From Brevibacillus_H ginsengisoli (GTDB lineage: Bacteria; Bacillota; Bacilli; Brevibacillales; Brevibacillaceae), in the NCBI RefSeq assembly GCF_050113715.1, contig NZ_JBNJQR010000001.1, positions 310,001 to 374,000 on the forward strand: 64,000 bases of DNA, read 5' to 3'. Positions 42,425 through 50,996 of this stretch are shown here, in pieces. The position numbers were made by a program, and so were the translations under genes. Positions within the stretch are counted from its first letter, which is position 1. Every line of letters begins with the position of its first letter. The notes under the pieces were generated by a model. That model worked only from the letters and a program-made list of their open reading frames with translations, searched no databases and had not been told where the DNA came from.

Positions 42425-43273
42425 TTATTTCTTTTGATACACACACACGACCATTTTCACTAAGTACTCGCGAAGTCCCGGCAGTTTTGCCAAACCGGCA
42501 ACGACAGAGCGAAGAGGGATCTCCGACTGGTATACGGCTGGATAGCGGACGCCCTTTTGAATTCGACGGAAGCGGGCAATCGTCATCCGGTTGATATAGG
42601 AGAAATATTCACGACCGTTGGCTTTGCGGCTGATCCGAAACCCAATTCGATCTTTCCCGTCCGGCAGATGACTGACTAGCTGTTTATACGCATCAATCAT
42701 CGCTTGTTCAGAGAATAAGGAATGCACCCAAGGGATTCCAATCGCATCAGAGAGATGCGCCCCGTACGGATGGTAGTAAGGTGGGAAGTTAATGAAGATG
42801 TGTCCACCTTTTTTCAAGACGCGGAAGCATTCTTCCAACGTTTTTTCCGGTTGATCCACATGTTCCATGGCATCGTTCATGATGATAGTATCAAAGGTTT
42901 CATCAAGGAACGGCATATTGGACGCGTCACCTGTCATGAATTCGGCGATATCACCGAGCCCTTTTTCACGCGCGAACGCGTTGCCTTCTTCCGCATAGTG
43001 GGGCACGATATCAATACCGATAATTTTCTTTGGTTGATGTGTTGCGTAGTAGCACGTTTTACCGCCACCGCCGCACCCGATATCCAGGACGGTTTTTCCT
43101 GTGAACATCTGCTCTTGGGTATGGTAGGGAAGAAAGAATTGAATCGTTTGCTCTCCCTTGACGAATTGCCACTCGGTATAACTCATCTTGCCGTCATTCG
43201 CCAGGTTAAACGGATGAACGGGAAGGGAAAATAGTTTATTCATGGATATCAACAGATTTGAAGCAACAGACAA
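42425..43273 (-). CDS. SAM-dependent class I methyltransferase
   Basis: 282 aa from a TTG at 43273, which is 8 nt after AGGAGG; a GTG seven codons earlier precedes that site. Motif I is VLDIGCGGGGKTCYYA, followed by KIIGIDIVPHYAEEG, GDASNMPFLDETFDTIIMNDAMEHVDQPEKTLEECFRVLKKGGHIFI: a textbook Methyltransf_11 fold. It directly follows csaB in the same direction, 23 nt from its stop, suggesting methylation of a polysaccharide or its lipid carrier. Confidence 0.82.
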   Translation of the reverse strand: MSVASNLLISMNKLFSLPVHPFNLANDGKMSYTEWQFVKGEQTIQFFLPYHTQEQMFTGKTVLDIGCGGGGKTCYYATHQPKKIIGIDIVPHYAEEGNAFAREKGLGDIAEFMTGDASNMPFLDETFDTIIMNDAMEHVDQPEKTLEECFRVLKKGGHIFINFPPYYHPYGAHLSDAIGIPWVHSLFSEQAMIDAYKQLVSHLPDGKDRIGFRISRKANGREYFSYINRMTIARFRRIQKGVRYPAVYQSEIPLRSVVAGLAKLPGLREYLVKMVVCVYQKK

Positions 43274-43296
43274 GATGATTTCCTCCTCTTGCACAA

Positions 43297-44409
43297 CTAG
43301 TTTTGCTCTGGTTTATGGGACAGAGCCTGTAATACCAGCTCACTGCTCTTTTTGGCTTCCTTGGCCAGCAGTTGAGAGGTTTTAATAACAATTTGCTGTT
43401 CCTGCTCTCGATTTTCGGTACGCTCGTGTAACAGCGAAATGAACGACTTCGTATCCAGCTCTGTAATATGGCCCGCGCAAGGCATTTCGGAGCGCTGAAC
43501 AAAGCGATCAATTTTGGGATCATAGGAAATCCCCAAGAATGGAACATGCAGCATACACGCCAGAATTAACGAGTGAAGACGCATCCCAACGACGTAGCTG
43601 CCAAGCTTCAACAAACTCATAATATCATGGAAATTGAGGTGTTCTTCTATGAGAGCGGCCCCAGGATTCTTCATTTGAGCAAGAATCTCTTGGGACGGAG
43701 CGATATCGCTTGGGTAATGCATGGGCAGGAAAAGAACATTCCAGCCTTTTTCCACATAAGTATCAGCCGCCTCGGCAATGACGGATTTGAAGTGTTGCTC
43801 CTGCTTCCAGTCACGCACGGAAAAAATAATCAACGGCTTGGTCAAATCATCAAAGAGCCCCTCCAGCAATTCCTTGCCACGTTCAATCGGGACCTCAGAA
43901 GGATGGATGGTCAAAGCCGGATCTGCTGTCACGTAAAGTGGAGCCTTGGTTACACCACAGCGTTTGAAGTCTTCACCTGACTCATAATCCCTGACAGTTA
44001 TCACATCCACGCGGTTGACAACTTGCTTAATCATAAATCGGCTGAACGATTTCAGGATCGGACCGAATCCTTGCGCGTAGAATACCACCGGCTTACCCAG
44101 CATCTTGGCAATCGTGACGATTCCGAGGTAATATAGTACACTGCGAGGACTTGTTACATCCTGCATCAAGGTTCCGCCGCCCATTACGAGAAGATCACTC
44201 TTTTTTAATTCGCGGACAATAGTCTTCAAGTTCCAGCGATCAAAAGCAGGAATCCCAAACAGCGATGTCGTGCGTTTTGGCTGATTAGACAGGACAGAGA
44301 GTGAGATATGAGGTTGTTCCCGTCTAAGCGAGGAAATAATTCCATAGAGAACGACGTCGTCCCCGGCATTATTGAATCCATAATACCCGGAGATCAAAAT
44401 TCGCGGCAT
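43297..44409 (-). CDS. csaB: Polysaccharide pyruvyltransferase CsaB
   Basis: 370 aa from the ATG at 44409 behind AGAAGG. It adds a ketal-linked pyruvate to ManNAc of secondary cell wall polysaccharide, the ligand of SLH domains. Diagnostic parts: MPRILISGYYGFNNAGDDVVLYGII, LLVMGGGTLMQDVTSPRSVLYYLG, FYAQGFGPI, VITVRDYESGEDFKRCG and YVVGMRLHSLILACM. CsaB is typical of bacteria with SLH-anchored S-layers (Paenibacillaceae, B. anthracis group). The methyltransferase gene follows in the same operon. Confidence 0.92.
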   Translation of the reverse strand: MPRILISGYYGFNNAGDDVVLYGIISSLRREQPHISLSVLSNQPKRTTSLFGIPAFDRWNLKTIVRELKKSDLLVMGGGTLMQDVTSPRSVLYYLGIVTIAKMLGKPVVFYAQGFGPILKSFSRFMIKQVVNRVDVITVRDYESGEDFKRCGVTKAPLYVTADPALTIHPSEVPIERGKELLEGLFDDLTKPLIIFSVRDWKQEQHFKSVIAEAADTYVEKGWNVLFLPMHYPSDIAPSQEILAQMKNPGAALIEEHLNFHDIMSLLKLGSYVVGMRLHSLILACMLHVPFLGISYDPKIDRFVQRSEMPCAGHITELDTKSFISLLHERTENREQEQQIVIKTSQLLAKEAKKSSELVLQALSHKPEQN

Positions 44410-44582
44410 GAGAGAACCTTCTTTCTTCAATCAAAATCAACAACAGGCTCATCAGGAGAGCTTGTCTAATTCGTAGGCACATCCTCAAGTATAATAGAAA
44501 AAATAGAAAGAAGTAAAGAGAATCCCCACCCAGCCTAAGCATCGATGACGATTGAATGGTCCAAAAGAAAGGAGAACGAGAC

Positions 44583-45512
44583 ATGGCATCCATGTGGTTA
44601 AAATATACGCTTGTGCTTTCCGAGGAAGTGGAGGAGATTTTTACCGCCTCCCTTTTAGAAAGCAACTATACATTAGGGTGGACTGAACCCCAAATCGAAG
44701 TTATTGTAACGGATAATGGCTATGATTTCGCGCAACAACAGGAGAAGCCGTTGATTGGGTATGTGTTTGAACCCTTACATGATTCCGTGGAGCAGGCAGT
44801 TAAGCAGTTCCGTGATTATCTGTCACGCTGGGAAAACCAGGTAAGTCTTATGGCTCACGAGCTTGTAGAGGAAGAGAACGAATCGTGGAAAGACGAGTTT
44901 CAACCCGTTACGGTGGGGGAGTGGGCCATTGCTCCATCTTGGACACCAGCGGAAGAGTTGCCAGATTCCTCCCATATTATGTGGATTGATCCCGGAGCGG
45001 CCTTTGGAACCGGTTATCATGTGACGACGCAGGATATGATCACGTATTTGCAAAAAATAAATCTTAATAATCAACAAGTACTGGATATTGGAGCAGGTTC
45101 GGGTATTCTCTCCTTATTCTGTGTCAAACTGGGAGCCGCCACTCCTGTCGTTGCCGTCGATATTAATCCGGAATCGGACTGGCAGATCAATCAAAACCTC
45201 ACGCTGAACCAATTGCCAGGGGAAGCTGTTGAGGTCATCATTACAGACCCGCTTGCCCAAGATTCTACACCCTTGCCGAAAGAAATGGATCTGGTGATGG
45301 TCAACATTGGCGGCGATGAAGATATCACCATGCTCCCCGTGGTACGAAATTCTTTGCGAATCGGAGGTACCGCGATCTTATCCGGGATCGTGACATGGAA
45401 TAAGGAAAAAGTGATCCAAGCCTACGCGGATGGAGGGTTTGAGCTTGTACAAGAGACGACCAGTAATGAGTGGGTGACACTTGTAACCAAGTTGTGCGAA
45501 AATAAAGAATAA
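44583..45512 (+). CDS. PrmA-like (L11 methyltransferase family) protein
   Basis: 309 aa from the ATG at 44583 behind AAAGGAGA. Overall size and layout match PrmA: an N-terminal substrate domain and a C-terminal Rossmann methyltransferase with DPGAAFGTGYHVTTQDM, VLDIGAGSGILSLFCVKLG and VVAVDINPES. The catalytic/target loop, usually N-I-L-A in PrmA, reads VMVNIGGDEDITML here. Synteny is also wrong: prmA normally follows dnaJ. It may be a paralogue acting on another protein or small molecule; that is inference. Confidence 0.75.
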   Translation: MASMWLKYTLVLSEEVEEIFTASLLESNYTLGWTEPQIEVIVTDNGYDFAQQQEKPLIGYVFEPLHDSVEQAVKQFRDYLSRWENQVSLMAHELVEEENESWKDEFQPVTVGEWAIAPSWTPAEELPDSSHIMWIDPGAAFGTGYHVTTQDMITYLQKINLNNQQVLDIGAGSGILSLFCVKLGAATPVVAVDINPESDWQINQNLTLNQLPGEAVEVIITDPLAQDSTPLPKEMDLVMVNIGGDEDITMLPVVRNSLRIGGTAILSGIVTWNKEKVIQAYADGGFELVQETTSNEWVTLVTKLCENKE

Positions 45513-45518
45513 TCTTCA

Positions 45519-45583
45519 GAGGTACCCGAACGGAAAATTTGTGAGTTTGTCCGATGCCAAGTCAGAAACCGATTGGGTACCTA
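45519..45583 (+). promoter_or_regulatory. Inverted repeat ahead of the thiolase gene
   Basis: AGGTACCCGAACGG and CCGATTGGGTACCT can pair at 12 of 14 positions around a ~37-nt loop. There is no T run. The right arm ends 28 bp before the chosen thiolase start, so it could act as a leader hairpin or protein site. Confidence 0.4.
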
Positions 45584-45610
45584 TTTCGATCATTCGAGGG
45601 GGAGTGTCTG

Positions 45611-46783
45611 GTGGAATCCGTAGTGATTGTTGCTGCGGGCCGAACGCCAATTGGCACATTTGGCGGCTCGCTAAAAGATGTAAGCGCTCGCAAACTGGCG
45701 GAAGTAACGATTCGAGGTGTGATGGATCGCTCGGGCATTGATCCTTCACAAGTAAATGAAGTGATTCTCGGGAACTGCATCCAGCGGACAGATGAACCTA
45801 ATATTGCGCGAACAGCGGCCATTGACGCTGGATTGCCCAAAGAAGTGACAGGTCATACTGTACAACGCCAATGCTCTTCCGGGATGCAAGCAATCGTGAG
45901 CGGTATTGGACAAATCCTCTTGGGTGACTCGGAAGTAGTGATTGCGGGTGGAGTAGAGAGCATGAGCAATGCTCCTTACGTCCTCAAAAACTCTCGCTGG
46001 GGCAAGAGACTCATGCACGGTGAGATGACGGATTCCATGTGGGAGCTTTTAACTGACCCCCATCACAACATTCTGATGGGTGAAACAGCAGAGCGTTTGG
46101 TGGACAAATATGGAATCACACGAGAGGAGCAGGATGAAATCGCCTATCGCAGTCATCAGAACGCGATCCGGGCAATCGAGAACGGATATTTCCAGCCAGA
46201 AATCATACCCGTCCCTTTAAAGAAACGAAAAGAGACGGTCCTGTTTGAGACAGATGAACACCCTCGTAACGATATGACCCTTGAGAGTCTAGCCACCTTG
46301 CGACCTGCTTTTCGTGATAACGGCACAGTAACGGCCGGCAATGCATCCGGTCTCAATGATGGCGCCTCTGCCGTGCTTCTAATGAAAGAGAGCAAAGCGA
46401 ATCAGTTAGGATTAACCCCGCTGGCTCGAATTGTTTCCTACGCTTGGGCGGGAGTGGAAGCTGACTTGATGGGCTATGGTCCTGTTCCCTCAACACAAAA
46501 AGCCCTAGCCAAAGCGAATCTCACCCTAGCCGATATCGATTTGATTGAAGTGAATGAGGCATTTGCCGCACAATATCTGGCGGTAGAGAAGCTGTTGGAG
46601 CTGCCAAGAGAGATCACCAATGTCAATGGCAGTGGAATTGCGCTTGGCCACCCAGTCGGATCGACCGGTAGTCGAATTGTCGTTTCCCTCTTGCATGAGA
46701 TGCAACGGCGGGATGTGAAGCGCGGACTGGCAACGCTCTGTGTGGGCGGAGGCATGGGAATGACCATGATCATTGAACGATAA
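45611..46783 (+). CDS. Acetyl-CoA acyltransferase (thiolase)
   Basis: 390 aa from a GTG at 45611 behind GAGGGGGAG, giving the normal family start VESVVIVAAGRTPIGTFGGSL. Catalytic residues visible: C88 in QRQCSSGMQA, the His in NGSGIALGHPVGSTGSR, and the second Cys in TLCVGGGMGMT. It either condenses two acetyl-CoA or cleaves 3-ketoacyl-CoA in beta-oxidation. No acyl-CoA dehydrogenase or hydroxyacyl-CoA dehydrogenase gene is adjacent. fadD lies 1.3 kb downstream, beyond the LCP gene. Biosynthetic versus degradative use cannot be fixed. Confidence 0.92.
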   Translation: MESVVIVAAGRTPIGTFGGSLKDVSARKLAEVTIRGVMDRSGIDPSQVNEVILGNCIQRTDEPNIARTAAIDAGLPKEVTGHTVQRQCSSGMQAIVSGIGQILLGDSEVVIAGGVESMSNAPYVLKNSRWGKRLMHGEMTDSMWELLTDPHHNILMGETAERLVDKYGITREEQDEIAYRSHQNAIRAIENGYFQPEIIPVPLKKRKETVLFETDEHPRNDMTLESLATLRPAFRDNGTVTAGNASGLNDGASAVLLMKESKANQLGLTPLARIVSYAWAGVEADLMGYGPVPSTQKALAKANLTLADIDLIEVNEAFAAQYLAVEKLLELPREITNVNGSGIALGHPVGSTGSRIVVSLLHEMQRRDVKRGLATLCVGGGMGMTMIIER

Positions 46784-46822
46784 ACTGAATAAAACCTCTT
46801 GCTTCCGGCAAGAATGGAAGTG

Positions 46823-46862
46823 AAACCCCATCGTCCTATTCAAGAAGATGGGGTTTTCTTTT
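46823..46862 (+). terminator. Intrinsic terminator after the thiolase gene
   Basis: AAACCCCATC pairs with GATGGGGTTT, followed by TCTTTT. An ATG lies inside the 3' arm but is not a credible start for the next gene. Confidence 0.88.
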
Positions 46863-46886
46863 GATTTGGGAGGTTGGCTGTTCAGA

Positions 46887-47894
46887 ATGAAGTCTCAAAC
46901 CGCTAATCGCAGTCGGCGTATTATCCGGGTCATTGCTCTTTTCGTATTTGTTGGAGTGGTCGGCACGATCTTTTATACAATGTTCTCCTTTAATCAAATG
47001 ACGAGGAATTGGTATCAACCCTTAACCAACGGTGCCCAAGCACAATCCCAAACACAACCGTCAGATCCTCCCCGCCTCTTTGCAAAGCCGCCCGTTCTGG
47101 AACTATTGAGCAAACCAGCGCCACTCAAGCCTTTTACGCTGCTGTTGATCGGCATTGACAGTCGAGACGGTGAACGGGCTCGTTCCGATACGATGATTCT
47201 TGCTGCTGTTCACCCCGAGAATCAACGCGCTTATTTGCTCTCCATCCCTCGCGACACCTTCATGAATATCCCAGGCAGAGGGTATGACAAAGTGAATCAT
47301 GCAATGGCCTTTGGCGGTCCCAAGCTGGTCAAGCAGTCATTGGAAAGCTATTTTCATTTAACAATCGACAAGTACATGACGATCGACTTTGAAGGGTTTC
47401 GCAAAATTGTGGATGAACTGGGTGGCGTGGAAGTCAATGTGAAAAAAACGATGAAATATACCGACCCGACAGATGATACCTATATTGATTTGAAAGCCGG
47501 TCGGCAAACACTGAATGGCAAGCAGGCGCTTGATTATGCAAGATACCGCAAGAGCGACCAAGGAGCGGATGACAGTGACTACGAACGGATTGTCCGTCAG
47601 CAAGAGATTTTGAGTGCGCTCGCTAACAAAGGGGATTCTGTGCAAGCCTTTGTCAAAGCGTTTAAGCTGATGGATGTTCTTGGACAGCACGTCAAAACAG
47701 ATTTAACGGATCAGGAAATTGCCTCGTTGTTAGTCACCTACTACGATCCTAAAAACAACACCCTCAAGACCGATACGTTAAAAGGATCAGACGAGCGCAT
47801 CTGGAGACATGGCATTCGCGGGTGGTATTACTTGGTCACTGAAAAGGAACGGACGAGAATTCATCAGAGATTTAAACAAGCGTTAGCTCCGTGA
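46887..47894 (+). CDS. LytR-CpsA-Psr (LCP) wall-polymer ligase
   Basis: 335 aa from the ATG at 46887; GGGAGG lies 13 nt upstream, a rather long spacing. A cytoplasmic tail with basic residues (NRSRRIIR) and one TM helix (VIALFVFVGVVGTIFYTMF) precede the extracellular LCP domain: LLLIGIDSRDGERARSDTMILAAVHP, LLSIPRDTFMNIPG, KVNHAMAFGG, DFEGFRKIVDELGGVEV and DYARYRKSDQGADDSDYERIVRQQEIL. The Arg and Asp residues bind the pyrophosphate of polyprenyl-linked glycans. LCP proteins attach teichoic acid or other glycopolymers to peptidoglycan, consistent with the csaB cluster. Confidence 0.9.
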   Translation: MKSQTANRSRRIIRVIALFVFVGVVGTIFYTMFSFNQMTRNWYQPLTNGAQAQSQTQPSDPPRLFAKPPVLELLSKPAPLKPFTLLLIGIDSRDGERARSDTMILAAVHPENQRAYLLSIPRDTFMNIPGRGYDKVNHAMAFGGPKLVKQSLESYFHLTIDKYMTIDFEGFRKIVDELGGVEVNVKKTMKYTDPTDDTYIDLKAGRQTLNGKQALDYARYRKSDQGADDSDYERIVRQQEILSALANKGDSVQAFVKAFKLMDVLGQHVKTDLTDQEIASLLVTYYDPKNNTLKTDTLKGSDERIWRHGIRGWYYLVTEKERTRIHQRFKQALAP

Positions 47895-47913
47895 CTCTTA
47901 AGCTCAACTTTTC

Positions 47914-47942
47914 TGCCCAAGAGGAGGATGGTTGGGCTTTTG
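47914..47942 (+). terminator. Intrinsic terminator after the LCP gene
   Basis: GCCCAA (47915-47920) pairs with TTGGGC (47932-47937), followed by TTTTGTG. An outer AAGCTCAAC/GTTGGGCTT is an alternative. Confidence 0.7.
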
Positions 47943-47953
47943 TGAAATTTTTG

Positions 47954-47983
47954 TTGGAAAATTCTTTATATTTCGAATACAAT
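47954..47983 (+). promoter_or_regulatory. Promoter for the fadD-like gene
   Basis: TTGGAA (47954-47959), an 18-bp spacer and TACAAT (47978-47983), 70 bp before the start codon. No FadR-type operator is visible here. Confidence 0.6.
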
Positions 47984-48052
47984 AACAAAAGGAAGAGGTT
48001 ATGAATGCGTATCGAACGGGAAAATGAGCAATTCAAAGGTGGAGGGATTTAC

Positions 48053-49777
48053 ATGTCAAATGCCAAGCCTTGGATCGCCAGTTACCCCAAAGAAATCCCA
48101 GCGTCATTGGAATACCCCCGTGTTCCTCTTACGCACTTCTTAGAGCAGGCGGCAAAGGATTTTCCAAATCAGAATGCTCTATACTTTATGGGTCGACGGA
48201 TTTCGTATTCAGAACTTTTGGAAATGTCTTATCAATTTGCGCATGCGTTAATCAAACGCGGTGTAAAAAAAGGGGATCGAATTGCCATCATGCTGCCGAA
48301 CTGCCCGCAGGCGGTGATTGCCTTCAGCGGAGCGTTGTTTGTCGGTGCGATAGTGGTGCAAACCAATCCTTTGTACACAGAGCGCGAACTTGTTCATCAG
48401 ATGGCTGACTCCGGGGCCGAAACGATTATCACCCTAGATGTTTTGTACAATCGTGTGATGGCCATCCAATCCCGAACTTCACTTACTCGAGTGATTGTCA
48501 CGAGCATTTCGGATTACTTGCCTCTTATTAAGAAACTTTTGTATCCATTCGCCCAACGTAAACAAGCTCCTATCCCTAAGATTTCATACACGAACGGTGT
48601 GGAATCTTTTATTCAATTGATAAAAGAAAGCGTTACCACTCCTGTACAGGTACAGATCGATCCCGAGAAGGATCTGGCGTTGCTGCAATACACAGGTGGT
48701 ACAACGGGTATTGCCAAAGGGGTTATGCTCACACATAAAAATTTGGTTGCTAATGCTACACAGTGCAGAGCGATTCTTTATAAGTCGAAGCGAGGACAGG
48801 AAAAAATTCTCGGAGCCTTGCCGTTCTTTCATGTGTATGGAATGACCACGATCATGACCTTGGGGATTCTCTTTGCTGCCGAAACCATTTTGATTCCTCG
48901 GTTTGACGTGAAGCAAATACTGGAGGCCATCCACAAGGAGAAACCAACACTTTTCCCCGGCGCTCCCACGATGTATATCGCTTTAATCAACCATCCAGAT
49001 CTGAAAAAATACGACTTATCCTCGGTTGAGGCTTGTATAAGCGGATCGGCGCCTTTGCCTGTAGAGGTGCAACAGCGATTTGAAGAATTGACAGGAGGTA
49101 AATTGGTTGAAGGGTATGGCTTAACGGAGTCATCGCCGGTGACACATGCGAACCCGATATGGGGGCACCGCATCAACGGAAGTATCGGTCTTCCTTGGCC
49201 AGATACAGACGCCAAGATTCTTGAGTCGGGCACAGGGGAAGAACTTCCGCAAGGGCAGGTGGGTGAGCTTGCCGTGAAGGGTCCGCAAGTCATGTTAGGA
49301 TACTGGAATCGACCGGAAGATACGGCGGCAACGCTCAAGAATGGCTGGCTGTTAACCGGGGACATGGCCTATATGGACGAGAATGGCTACTTCTACATCG
49401 TGGATCGCAAGAAAGATATGATCATTGCGGGCGGGTACAATATTTATCCACGCGAGGTTGAGGAAGTGCTGTTTGAGCATCCGGCGATTCAGGAAGCGGC
49501 GGTAGTTGGCGTGCCTGATCCGTATCGTGGAGAAACCGTTAAAGCGTTTATTGTGAAGAAAAAAGATCAGGACGTAACGTCAGAAGATTTGAATCAGTTC
49601 TGCCGTAAACGCTTGGCTGCCTACAAGGTTCCCCGCCTCTACGAATTCCGTGACGAGCTTCCCAAAACAATGGTGGGCAAAGTACTACGCCGTCATTTGC
49701 AGGAAGAGAGCAAGAAGCAGGCGAAAGAAGCGGCGAACCATGGAGAACCTAACGATAATCATCAGCAAACCGTATAA
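48053..49777 (+). CDS. Long-chain fatty acid-CoA ligase (LcfA/FadD-like)
   Basis: 574 aa from the ATG at 48053 behind GTGGAGGG. It activates fatty acids with ATP and CoA. ANL signatures: P-loop LLQYTGGTTGIAKGVMLTHKN, motif YGLTESSPVTHANP, then GWLLTGDMAYMDENGYFYIVDRKKDMIIAGGYNIYPREVEEVL, and the C-terminal catalytic lysine in PKTMVGKVLRRHL. In B. subtilis lcfA directly precedes fadR in one operon; here the two are separated by about 4.3 kb. Confidence 0.93.
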   Translation: MSNAKPWIASYPKEIPASLEYPRVPLTHFLEQAAKDFPNQNALYFMGRRISYSELLEMSYQFAHALIKRGVKKGDRIAIMLPNCPQAVIAFSGALFVGAIVVQTNPLYTERELVHQMADSGAETIITLDVLYNRVMAIQSRTSLTRVIVTSISDYLPLIKKLLYPFAQRKQAPIPKISYTNGVESFIQLIKESVTTPVQVQIDPEKDLALLQYTGGTTGIAKGVMLTHKNLVANATQCRAILYKSKRGQEKILGALPFFHVYGMTTIMTLGILFAAETILIPRFDVKQILEAIHKEKPTLFPGAPTMYIALINHPDLKKYDLSSVEACISGSAPLPVEVQQRFEELTGGKLVEGYGLTESSPVTHANPIWGHRINGSIGLPWPDTDAKILESGTGEELPQGQVGELAVKGPQVMLGYWNRPEDTAATLKNGWLLTGDMAYMDENGYFYIVDRKKDMIIAGGYNIYPREVEEVLFEHPAIQEAAVVGVPDPYRGETVKAFIVKKKDQDVTSEDLNQFCRKRLAAYKVPRLYEFRDELPKTMVGKVLRRHLQEESKKQAKEAANHGEPNDNHQQTV

Positions 49778-49782
49778 CAAAT

Positions 49783-49813
49783 AAAAATCGGTGTCCACAT
49801 GGGCACCGTTTTT
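49783..49813 (+). terminator. Intrinsic terminator after the fadD-like gene
   Basis: CGGTGTCC (49789-49796) pairs with GGGCACCG (49801-49808) with one G-U pair. AAAAAT precedes and TTTTT follows. Confidence 0.85.
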
Positions 49814-49842
49814 CACGGACTACAATATAGAGGTGAGATAAA

Positions 49843-50101
49843 ATGAAAATTGGATTTTTGATTGTAGATATGCAAAAAAATTTTTTACAAGATCAAAAGG
49901 AATCGCTTCATGTCGAAAGAGCTTGTGAATACATAAACTATGTGGCTGACTTGCTTCGTACATAATGGCGCAATCGAAAGAGGTTTTAAAACTGTGATGT
50001 TGCAGAATGGAATTTTAAGTACAAAAGCTGATGTGATCAATCAGACGTATCGTGATCGAAATATCATTTCCTATCCAGTAATTGAGTGTATGACGAAATA
50101 A
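49843..50101 (+). pseudogene. Internally deleted isochorismatase-family hydrolase
   Basis: The first 40 codons from the ATG behind GAGGTGAG read as an intact isochorismatase/cysteine hydrolase N-terminus (KIGFLIVDMQKNFLQDQKES to NYVADLLRT) and then hit TAA at 49963. Shifted by one base, reading continues with NGAIERGFKTVMLQNGILSTKAD, YRDRNIISYPVIE and a stop at 50101, which fits the C-terminal end of the family. About half of the usual ~180 residues, including the catalytic Lys and Cys region, is missing. The junction at about 49960-49966 therefore looks like a deletion that created both frameshift and stop. Confidence 0.7.
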
Positions 50102-50138
50102 AAAGGTACGATTACCGGAAGAAGATTTGCATGTAGAA

Positions 50139-50167
50139 AAGGAGGGGGCCACAACACCCTTCTTTTT
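50139..50167 (+). terminator. Intrinsic terminator after the isochorismatase remnant
   Basis: AAGGAGGG pairs with CCCTTCTT (one G-U pair), followed by a T run to 50169. Confidence 0.65.
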
Positions 50168-50248
50168 TTGTAAATGAATATCAAATGATTTAGGTTCCGG
50201 GTGTGCGTATATGGAGTAATCACAATGTCACTTGTCAAGTTCGAGATG

Positions 50249-50257
50249 TGGTATAAT
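50249..50257 (+). promoter_or_regulatory. Extended -10 promoter for the Ser/Thr-rich gene
   Basis: TGGTATAAT is a perfect extended -10. TTGTCA lies 14 bp upstream, too close to be a standard -35. The start codon is 53 bp downstream. The remaining bases 50170-50248 show nothing else. Confidence 0.55.
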
Positions 50258-50309
50258 ATTCCAGATTAAAATATAGATAAATTACCGCAAACGGAATGAG
50301 GAGAGTTTC

Positions 50310-50930
50310 ATGTTTAATCGCAAGTTTTTGGGAATATGGTTACTAATCGTTGCAATACTCATGTCGATACACTATGGCTTCAAATTGAACGAACAAACAA
50401 CTTTTAGCACTGTTACAACAACAGTTTCGATCCCAGTAAGCAGCCCTGTCTCAAGCTACACTACTCCAAGCAATACCTCATCGAGTATCCCAACGCCATC
50501 ACAGGTAAATGCTCCGACACAGACGTATTCAGCTGTACCAAAGGCTACTGTAAGCCCGAAATCGGGAAGTGTTAAACCTGCACAGACGAAGCCCGCAACA
50601 TCGACAAACAAATCAACTTCTGAGAAAAAGCAAGATCAACAACCACCTGCAACTGTACAAGAAACCGGATCGATAACCAAGCGAGGTACATCTCAACCAA
50701 AAGGTCAAACAAACACTACAGCACCTAAAGAAAGCAATTACAATACAGGTTCATCATCTTCAACCTCTAAAACTTCATCTACTTCATCAAATTCATCTTC
50801 TGTTTCGAAATCTTCATCGATTTCAAGCTCATCTCCGAGTTCGTTTTCATCTTCACTGTCAACGCCAAGCCGTTCTCAACCACCCAATACCTCAAGCGGG
50901 AGTAGCGGGACGATTACGAGAAGAAGATAG
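50310..50930 (+). CDS. Exported Ser/Thr/Pro-rich low-complexity protein
   Basis: 206 aa behind GAGGAG. One N-terminal hydrophobic helix (FLGIWLLIVAILMSIHYGF) would export or anchor it. The rest is disordered: Ser, Thr, Pro, Gln and Lys make up most residues, with a long poly-Ser-like stretch at about 150-190. A short motif occurs twice: GSITKRGTS near 121-129 and GTITRRR at the very C-terminus. No family recognised. It may be a glycosylated cell-surface stalk. The stretch reads in one frame with good codon choice, so it is probably a real gene. Confidence 0.6.
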   Translation: MFNRKFLGIWLLIVAILMSIHYGFKLNEQTTFSTVTTTVSIPVSSPVSSYTTPSNTSSSIPTPSQVNAPTQTYSAVPKATVSPKSGSVKPAQTKPATSTNKSTSEKKQDQQPPATVQETGSITKRGTSQPKGQTNTTAPKESNYNTGSSSSTSKTSSTSSNSSSVSKSSSISSSSPSSFSSSLSTPSRSQPPNTSSGSSGTITRRR

Positions 50931-50943
50931 CATGAAGAAATAT

Positions 50944-50996
50944 AAGGGTGCCTTACAAGTAGCGCTAATCTACTTTAAGTGCACCCTTCCTTTTTC
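50944..50996. terminator. Bidirectional terminator
   Basis: AAGGGTGC (50944-50951) pairs with GCACCCTT (50981-50988), with TAC/GTA and GTAG/CTAC pairing inside and CCTTTTTC after. It lies between convergent genes. Confidence 0.8.

Noticed and set aside
46848..46886. Upstream ATG for the LCP gene
   Set aside because: The codon is inside the 3' arm of the thiolase terminator and has no ribosome site.
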